Part shown: positions 57,243 to 64,000 of the stretch, piece by piece
How positions within the stretch are numbered: position 1 is the stretch's first letter
Layout of the letters: each line of letters starts with the position of its first letter
NCBI GenBank assembly: GCA_949710005.1
Contig: OX453275.1
Location: 14,306,299-14,370,298, forward strand
Length of the DNA stretch: 64,000 nt
Direction of reading: 5' to 3'
Source: Ricordea florida
Taxonomy: Eukaryota; Cnidaria; Anthozoa; Corallimorpharia; Ricordeidae
Notes under the pieces: generated by a model
The model's database searches: none
What the model saw: only the letters and a program-made list of their open reading frames with translations
Told to the model about the DNA's origin: nothing
Translations under genes and position numbers: made by a program

Positions 57243-60200
57243 TGATTAACATTCTTCTTTTCTTGGTAGGGGTCTTTTGCCAGCAGAGGAACGTCAAAAT
57301 TTTAAACAAAAGTTACACAAAGCCACTAGTGAAGCTGGGACTATTGTTGTGGATGAGAAAGTTCAATTGCGACAACATTTTCCTGGATTTCCTGGTGCAC
57401 TAGTGTACAAACCATGTAGTATCAGGGGTCCCTTGGTAGGACGCCTTATAGGCCATGAATCTCCTGAAGGGAATAATACGATTGTTACAAAAATCAAGGT
57501 TGAGCTTCTTAATCATAATGGCACTGATGATATTAAACCTTCTATTGGCACAACACAGATGGTTGGTGAGCGTCCATTGTCCTCGGTGGTTAATTCACCA
57601 AGGAGCCGCATTGAAGAAGAGTTACATTCAGCTCATAGAGATACCACACGATCCTTCAGTCCTAGCACAAGTGTAAGAAGCAAGGCTCAGATTTCCAACA
57701 ATTGTAGCAATGGCTCTGAAATCTGGGAAGTCAAAGATGTTGTTTTTCTTGAAAGCGAGAACAAAGTTCTAGGTACAGTTGCAGCCATAGATGGGCCTCA
57801 TGTCATTGTTAAAGTTGCTGGTACTTTGTCTCCCTCAGAATCATCATTACGTGTTTACAAAGTCTCGGAGCTCGAATCAGTTGCTTCTGTCAGTGAAGGA
57901 TTAGAAGGAACAGCTTTATCCCAACAGCTTCCTAGTAGTTCACTTTACAGGGGCTGCATCCAGCATGCTCCTAAGTGTATTGTGGGTGGGAGCAAGTCTG
58001 CCAATAAGGATCTCCTAAGTGGATTGAAGCCTGTTGCCATGGCTACCACAACAGTTGGGATCTCTCTTCTTGCACAGCGCTCTTCTGATGGAAAATCATT
58101 TTTTGTTGGTCCTGCAACTGAGCAAGGGAATGACAGGAGTAAGGTTTACACTTGTAGTGGTGATGTCAATGTTCCTAACAGTGGTGAAGATGATTCAAGT
58201 ACAGTTGAAGCTGAGTCCATTCCAAGCCGTGAGGCAGCACTTGGCCCCACCAGTGATAACCAGAAAGCTTTTGCTGGGCAGAAAAGAAGAAGGTCTTCTG
58301 CTGCTAACAGTGAAGTCAACGTTCAAGTTGTGTCGTCTGCCAGTGAATCAATTTCATCTGGTGAATGTAGTGTATTGCCTTGTAATTTTCATCCTTCCAG
58401 GCACAAGCACCCCTTACTTCACTCTGCTAGTGGATTTGATTTCGTCTTGTTGACTGATGTCAATGGCTGCTTATATCCAAGGCCATATGGAACAAAACTG
58501 TCCAACCCTTCCATTGGTCAAGTTGCCCCAGTGCAAAGTCTTGGTCTTGGAACAAGACTTTGCAGCTGTGCAGGGTTTGATTCTTCTACTGAGAGAGTAC
58601 TGGTGGTGTTCTTAGGTAAAGTACATGTAACAACTTGAATGTGCATTCATGTAGAGTGTTTTTAACATATATGTTTCAGTTCAATTTTTTCCTTGGTTCA
58701 AATTTTGTTTTCCTTTGTTTTTTTTGGTATGTTAATATATGATAATGAGTTTGAAACAAAGGAGAATAAAATTTGAACCATGAAAAAAATTGGGAGATGA
58801 AAATCAGTTGTGCCAATTCTGAAACCAGCTGTTTGTTAATGCAGATCACTATCTTATAATTGTTGCAAAAGTTAGTTCCCTGATAACTAATGCACTTTTT
58901 GGACAAATCGCAAATTTTTAAGTTCTGCAGAATAATTATGCCCGTTCCAATTTTGAGAAATTACAGGAAGTTCCCAGGAAAATTAGTAAAAATAAGGTAA
59001 TAATTACACTTAACACTATTAATAATTATTATTGATGCTTTTATCTATCTATCTATCCCTGGATATGAGCAAACACATGCTCTAATTGGATCCCTACTCA
59101 CTGACTTTGAGCTCATATTTCATTAGTGCAAAAAACGGCCATCATGGAGGAAGGTTTTTTAGAATTACATGGGGAGAAATTCAAGTCTTGCTTGAAAGGA
59201 ATATACCAAAAATACTACTGAAGCAAATAAATATGGAATGATTATAATTATTTGGTTGTAATTGAGCAAATTATGTAGCAAAACTGACACAATTTTAATA
59301 ATAGTGAAAGTAAAATTAGATTCTTACAAACAGCCGCCATTTTGAAACATTGGTGGAGCCGGTAAACTGAGTCTTTTTTTACCTATACCTACTTTTTCCA
59401 CTTTAAATTCTCTGATTGGTTTGTTAACTCAAAAAAATTTAACAACTACATTAAAGAGATGTTTAAGAGCAAGCTGGACTTGTGTTTGAAACTTTTTTAC
59501 ACATTGGCTCAACTACATGTTGGCTTGACAACAACGGTGCTCTGTTTACAAACAACAAGAAAGTCAATTCTTGTGGGCCAAACTAGTTCCAATTTCTCAC
59601 AATCGAGGGTTTAGAGATACATGTATAATAAAACAATTATTCCACTCAGTCTTGTCGTACTGTACATGAACTATAGCCAACTCGATGCTACGTGCCTTGT
59701 TGCCTTTTAGCTCATGTACGACTCGATTTCATTGGATAATAATTGTTAAATATTGTTCTGCTCTGAGTCTGTTAGCAGGATATCTTTTTCTCTAACAGCA
59801 CCCCCTACTTGTCAAAATTGAATTTCCACAGTTGGTGTCTTGAAAATTGCGTGTCCCAACACAGATAAGTGACTAAATCATGTTTTTTTGGCAAAATAAT
59901 CTTTACATACGGTATAAAGGTACATACAGAGATGAACTTTGAAAAATGCTTCTAAAGATTTAGCAGGTTCAAAAAACCCTGATTGCAGTCAAGTTTCAAT
60001 TTAGTTCATCTACAATTTGATATTGTTTTATTTGCTAGCTGCATGATTTGAATTGTTTGTGACATGAATTTAGCTAAGCTTCTTGAAAAAGCCCTGCTCC
60101 GTCAACAGTACTATCAGCAAAATTGTTGTCAAAGTGCAACTAGTAGTATTGTTAATTAGCTTGCATCATTTCAGCCTTCCAGGAGCAGCGACTTTTACAA

Positions 60201-62876
60201 GCCATACAATCTGGTGTGTTGCGGAAGATGAGAGATGCACTGAATTGGCTTGAACAATTGAATAATGGCAAAGATATTGGAAAAGGAAGCAAGGGCGTAA
60301 TAAAGGGCTGTAAGAAGATGGTGATCTCAGATAACCAAGGACAAATCCAGGAAGAAACAATAAAACAATTTGTGGTAAGAATGTACGGTACAATCTAAAT
60401 TAGATGGTTATCAGTTTTGATCACAAGATTTCTGTACTAATACCATAAATTCTGAGTAAGTGCTTCATGTTTCCTTACATGACATTGCTTTTTGGCAGAA
60501 ACTGGTATTACAGCTGTGCAGCATGTAGATAGATTTTACAGGACAAAGCAATGGTACAAATTAACTTTTTAAACTCATGAACATTTAATGTATAATACTG
60601 TACACTCTCCCTGTAAATCTGTTATCAAATCCTCAAAGTTACACTGAGAGAATTTACATTTAAATTTAAATCTTGATTGGAAAGGGTGTACAGTCCACAT
60701 TGCCATTTGTTATATTCTTTTATTATTATTGTTATTATTATTATAAGTATTATTATAATTTGTATTAAATGGTAATTATTATTATTATTATTGTAATTAT
60801 TTTGATCATTATAGTTATTAGTATTATTTAAGTAATTCTTTGACCTACATGGACAGTTGGTTCTCCTTTCAGCCTACAGTGAGTAAGATAGCTGTGCATG
60901 TCCTTCATCAGCATCTGAGCTCCAACCAGAACTTACTACATGTTTGCTGCAGTAATCCACCATTTGCCATAGATAATGAGCAAGGAGAAAGTGACAGTCT
61001 TGTGCAAGACAACAGAAAAGGTTTGTTTGTTGTGTCAGTAACAGAGAGGATACCTATGCTACATTGTCTTGAAACATGCATGCCTATGGGTCTCAGCTTT
61101 CCTTAAGAATCACTCTTAGAAACTGTTTTCTTCTTGGAACAGATAATGTTCTTGGACAAGTATCTATGCATATTGTAATGCAAAAGAAAGGCTGTTGTCT
61201 ACTGTATATACTGTACACTTACAGGCATATATGGGTACAAAAGTTTGAAACAAATCACCATGTATGCTACATGTTAAATTATGCACTTGTGCAAGTTAAA
61301 CCATATGCTTCGCTATCTTTCAGGTGTGCCGCCTTCAGGTAGCAGTGCTGATCCTGTGCAAGACATTCCTGTGGAAGTGGCTGGCCTGGATATGCTGTTG
61401 AATCATTCAGTCTTTTCCCCTGAAATTGTGCCTATGGTAAGAATATTGAGACCTTCTGTAACCATCTGTTAGCCACTCCAGAGAGTGGGTAGGTATAGAT
61501 TTGAGCAATGTCTTTAGAGGTAAAGTTGAGTTAAATCAGTTTTCTCACCAGGCTGCGCCGTTACGGGATTCCCGCAATTTCGAAACAAATGACGCACTAA
61601 AATGATAAAAGGGCCATCAGGGCGCAAAGAAGAACAACAAAAGCCAAAATAAATCTTTTAAAGGAGACTGCTGCAAAGAGAAAATGTAATGTCTAAAAGT
61701 CAGACAAGAATAATTGGATGTTCGATCGAGTGAAAAAAGCGAGAAAAGGCGAGAAAGATCAGTGATTCCTATAAAAGGCATTGGGATTGGTTCGTGGGCT
61801 CATACGCCAATGAGCTGCGTTGTTGCATTCCAGAATACATGTGTTTGAATTGCCCGCCATATCTGCTCATGAATATTTGCGTAGGCAAGCATCTCGTTTA
61901 TTTATGGAAAACAGAAAAAACAAGGCAGTTTGGATTCGTTTTACTGTAGTACGGTGAGACTGTGGTCAAAGATATCGTCGTTAAGCTGTGCACAGTGTAC
62001 CATTTAAGTATGCATTCGGATTCCATAACGACCCAGTCTATTTCTCAAATGTTGTAGGGGGTAGATTCTAAAGAAACTGGTGCTGCGTCGGTGGGGAATT
62101 GGGACACAAGAAATTGGGATAATCAAACAAGTTGATAAAGTAATTTGTACCACCGTAAGGTAAAAAAGGGGGTGCTGACGTTTCGAGCGTTAGCCCTTCG
62201 TCAGAGCGAATGAGAGGATTATGAGATGTGTGCAATTTATTCCATTTTCTCAATTTCTCAGACTCCCATAGTTACTTTTTGCACTCATCCTCTCACCCCA
62301 CCCATGTTAAAAATTCCGTTCCATTTTCTCAATTTCTCAGACTTATAAAAATCTGCCGAACCATTCCACTCAACACACGACGATCTGCGGCCTTTTCTTA
62401 AATCAGGGTAACACGTAAGGCCGTAACAACCTAGAACGAAGATTTATCTTCCAACTCGGTTCTCTTAATCCCCACAGTATCAACGAACGTTTTTCATTCA
62501 GTTAATTAATTATTTTACCTTCGCTCACACGTTTCTATGGTTCCACCAATAGCACAGCTCCAAAACTCTTTATACACACATAACCCATAATCCTCTTGTT
62601 CGTTCTGACGAAGGGCTAACGCTCGAAACGTCAGCACCCCGTTCTTTTACCTTACGGTGGTACAAATTACTTTATCAACTTGTTTGGTTATCCCAATTAT
62701 TTGGACCCCAAGATGCAAAATTCTGGTGAGAACACTGGTTAAATGTACACGTAATTGGTTCGCTTTTCAGCTTAAAGAGCGAGATGCTCGTGGTTATACT
62801 CCTTTTATGACAGCCATCCAGTGTCACAACCTTAAAGCAGCCATGTACATTCTGGAATTTGTGGAAAAACACAAAG
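51719..62876 (+). CDS. UBR5: UBR5 (EDD/hyd) HECT-type E3 ubiquitin ligase, 5' part
   Basis: Eight coding exons in the window: 51719-53023, 53607-53904, 54875-55025, 57270-58615, 60175-60374, 60873-61020, 61324-61436, 62771-62876. All are GT-AG with matching phases (0,1,2,1,0,1,0,1), 1222 residues so far; the gene runs off the right edge. UBR5 is a large nuclear/cytosolic N-degron and K48-chain E3. Matches to the family: ELDSRTIRQVAIGP...LTDGRVCRF near the N-terminus; a propeller block with HSEFVLVEKGTGILYHWP and KVYWWGLLPAEER; EIWEVKDVVFLE plus VLGTVAAIDG (about 705-725 onward); SNQNLLHVC; and KERDARGYTPFMTA in exon 8, which lies just before the UBR zinc box in human UBR5. The UBR box, MLLE and HECT domains lie beyond the window. 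The start at 51719 (AGTATGG) was preferred to 51542 because the latter lies in a MITE. No UBA domain was recognised in exon 1, where human UBR5 has one near residues 180-230. Confidence 0.9.
53024..53606 (+). other. UBR5 intron 1
   Basis: 583 bases with GTAAGT donor and a T-rich TTTTTTTTACCAG acceptor. No insert recognised. Confidence 0.75.
53905..54874 (+). other. UBR5 intron 2
   Basis: 970 bases, GTGAGA donor and CATGTAG acceptor. No repeat or gene recognised. Confidence 0.7.
55406..55696. mobile_element. MITE nested in the left gypsy LTR, GTAGAT target duplication
   Basis: Ends CAGTGCTCGACCTTA and (complement) TAGTACTTGACCTTA. GTAGAT lies on both sides (55400-55405 and 55697-55702). The other LTR has uninterrupted sequence (GTGTAGACATC) at this place, showing an empty site. 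Confidence 0.7.
56490..56682 (-). pseudogene. gypsy integrase core fragment with catalytic Asp changed to Asn
   Basis: 64 open codons: FARFGLPSQLVSNNGPHFTS, KEFAEFTKQNNIKH, YHPHSNGCVERLIQTFK. This is the second-Asp to Glu part of a gypsy integrase DDE core. The second catalytic position, normally SDNGP, is SNNGP; the Glu (VER) remains. Similarity ends after QTFK. Confidence 0.75.
57203..57239 (+). repeat. (ATT)n microsatellite 30 bp before UBR5 exon 4
   Basis: About 12 ATT units ending about 30 bases before the TTGGTAG acceptor at 57269, inside the polypyrimidine/branch-point zone. Confidence 0.85.
58616..60174 (+). other. UBR5 intron 4
   Basis: 1559 bases. Holds an imperfect inverted pair (GTACATGAACT / AGCTCATGTAC words at about 59660-59720). 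No gene recognised. Confidence 0.6.
60375..60872 (+). other. UBR5 intron 5
   Basis: 498 bases with a degenerate ATT-rich region at about 60719-60835, shortly before the CTCCTTTCAG acceptor. Confidence 0.65.
62177..62204 (-). ncRNA. hammerhead-ribozyme-like core (left arm)
   Basis: Minus strand: CTGACGA, A, GGGC-TAAC-GCTC stem-loop (with one G-U pair), GAAAC, GTC. This matches the order of conserved hammerhead nucleotides. The first stem II pair would be A-C and stem III only two pairs without a loop, so only a dimeric or weak ribozyme is plausible. Confidence 0.5.
62605..62632 (+). ncRNA. hammerhead-ribozyme-like core (right arm)
   Basis: Plus strand, same core as 62177-62204: CTGACGA, GGGC/GCTC stem, GAAAC, GTC. 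It lies in the sense strand of the UBR5 pre-mRNA. Confidence 0.5.
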
Positions 62877-63333
62877 GTACAGTTGGACCAAAACCGTAAT
62901 GAATTTTCCATGACCATTGAAAAAGAACAGGATACACAGTGTATTCTTATTGTTTTCTCATAATTGCACCCTATTTGGGGACATGTCAAATGTTAAAATT
63001 CTTATGCACGATGTTGTATACTGCATAAACAACATGGAAACAAAAACACTCTAATTTTTAGTCTCTTGCATTCCTTACATCCCCAGTTCAGATTTACCAT
63101 CTTCAATTGAAACTCCGCTACACCTCAATGATATCAATTAAATTTAACCCAATATCATTTATTTGTAAACAACCGTAGAAGAAAGATTTTAGCACTTATG
63201 TAAATCTTGAAGGTTAATAGGCATCTCACCTCATTTTAAGATACGTTTTTGGTAGGTTTGGTGATTATTAATGACTTCCATGTGACGTGAACACTTTAAC
63301 TGGCTGTTGTGTATTCGTTACTGACTTAGCTCG

Positions 63334-63449
63334 AGATCAAGATGGCTCAGTGCTGGCCAAGTTCTCTATTTGCGTCTTTATTGACCCAGACATAGTCGAA
63401 GTCAATGAAGACGCAATAAAGAACGATGTCAATATCCAGCCATCTTGAC
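63334..63449. repeat. imperfect foldback
   Basis: GATCAAGATGGCT at the left pairs with AGCCATCTTGACT at the right, with inner pairing of GCGTCTTTATTGAC and GTCAATGAAGACGC. No target duplication confirmed. Confidence 0.6.
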
Positions 63450-63786
63450 TGAACAGCCAATCAGAACTCAGGATTCGCCTTATCTTGCCCGCTGGCGGGA
63501 CCCGCCATATAATAAGGTGCAGTATATTAATAATTGACAAACACCGGAGCTCAATTTCCGACGCCAGTTGCATAGAACGCAACGTCAGACGTAACTGTAA
63601 ACTTGAAACGTTTAGCCCACTGAACCCTCTGTTAGAAGCGTTTAACATAAGCAGTTTCATTCAAATGAATATATGAAAGACCATTATATTTCAACTGCGG
63701 AGTAATATGTAATGATATTAATTGATCATCGCAGTTATGTACACAACTTAAGCAGCTGTGAAATTAAAGCCTGAAAAAAAAAATTC

Positions 63787-63859
63787 AGTCCTGAACGGGA
63801 TTCGAACCCATGACCTCTGCGATACCAGAGCAGTGCTCTGCCAACTGAGCTATCAAGCC
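63787..63859 (-). tRNA. tRNA-Thr(GGU)-like sequence, probably a SINE head or pseudogene
   Basis: 73 bases that fold as a cloverleaf. The acceptor stem has six of seven pairs (one mismatch, one G-U), the D-arm is GCTC-AGTTGGCA-GAGC, the anticodon stem has four of five pairs with loop CTGGTAT (anticodon GGT), and the T-arm is ATGGG-TTCGAAT-CCCGT. Eukaryotic Thr tRNAs normally use AGT, not GGT, and two mismatches argue against a working gene. No T-run terminator follows closely (an A-rich plus-strand run at 63775-63782 gives T's on the minus strand). Confidence 0.5.
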
Positions 63860-64000
63860 AACTGGGACCTGGTCATATTTTGCGAGTTCGTAATATACGC
63901 GTAAGCAGTTTCGTCCGACGACAGGTTTTTTGCAACTTTTTCCTGCGTTGCCAGTCATGTTTTAACCCTTTCACTCCCAAGAGTGACTTTATAGATTTTA

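Larger units (their letters stand above)
62068..62702. mobile_element. inverted-repeat element with hammerhead-like motifs at both ends, in UBR5 intron 7
   Basis: Left arm (about 62068-62213) and right arm (62602-62702) are inverted copies of the repeat family also found at 37000 and 39501. Each arm has CAAGTTGATAAAGTAA-like, TACCACCGTAAGGTAAAA and CTGACGTTTCGAGCGTTAGC words. About 390 bp of unrelated DNA lie between. The right end stops about 68 bp before the exon 8 acceptor. Confidence 0.75.
62877..64000 (+). other. UBR5 intron 8 (continues past the window)
   Basis: Begins with GTACAGT. No exon encoding the Cys/His-rich UBR box was found before the window end. It contains the foldback at 63334 and the tRNA-like sequence at 63787. 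Confidence 0.6.

Overview
The window looks like nuclear DNA of an animal, most likely an anthozoan cnidarian such as a stony coral or sea anemone. Genes are split by GT-AG introns, the DNA is AT-rich, two Myc-type bHLH-zipper genes are present, and the spaces between genes are packed with the short inverted-repeat elements, tRNA-derived SINEs, Penelope-like, copia, gypsy, Crypton and PIF/Harbinger remnants typical of such genomes. The species is not determined. No bacterial or viral genome segment is seen.

Layout. 0.7-2.7 kb (+): a two-exon myc gene with conserved Myc boxes. 2.7-13 kb: gene-poor, with a small MITE, a duplicated repeat and a Penelope terminal fragment. 13.0-17.9 kb: a LINE 3' fragment split by a very young copia element (two LTRs identical by eye, 5-bp target duplication). 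18-31 kb: repeats only (SINEs, foldbacks, Penelope GIY-YIG fragment, LINE RT fragment holding a (CT)n array, Crypton remnant, PIF/Harbinger element). 31.0-31.6 kb (-): a possible small intronless gene. 35.0-36.1 kb (-): an intronless, divergent Myc-like gene. 38.0-42.3 kb (-): a four-exon single-pass membrane protein with one LDL-receptor class A domain. 43.2-51.1 kb (-): a seven-exon, six-EF-hand ER calcium-binding protein of the reticulocalbin/calumenin (CREC) family. 51.7 kb to the right edge (+): the first eight coding exons of a UBR5 (EDD/hyd) HECT E3 ligase, cut by the window before the UBR box.

The CREC gene and UBR5 are divergent and share about 630 bp of upstream DNA, into which a 97-bp palindromic MITE has inserted. 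The genes do not form a recognisable pathway. Two themes recur: Myc-type regulators (two paralogous genes 32 kb apart in opposite orientation) and repeated capture of mobile DNA in introns. All exon joins given were checked by hand for splice sites and reading phase; similarity statements rest on recognising family motifs, not on searches.
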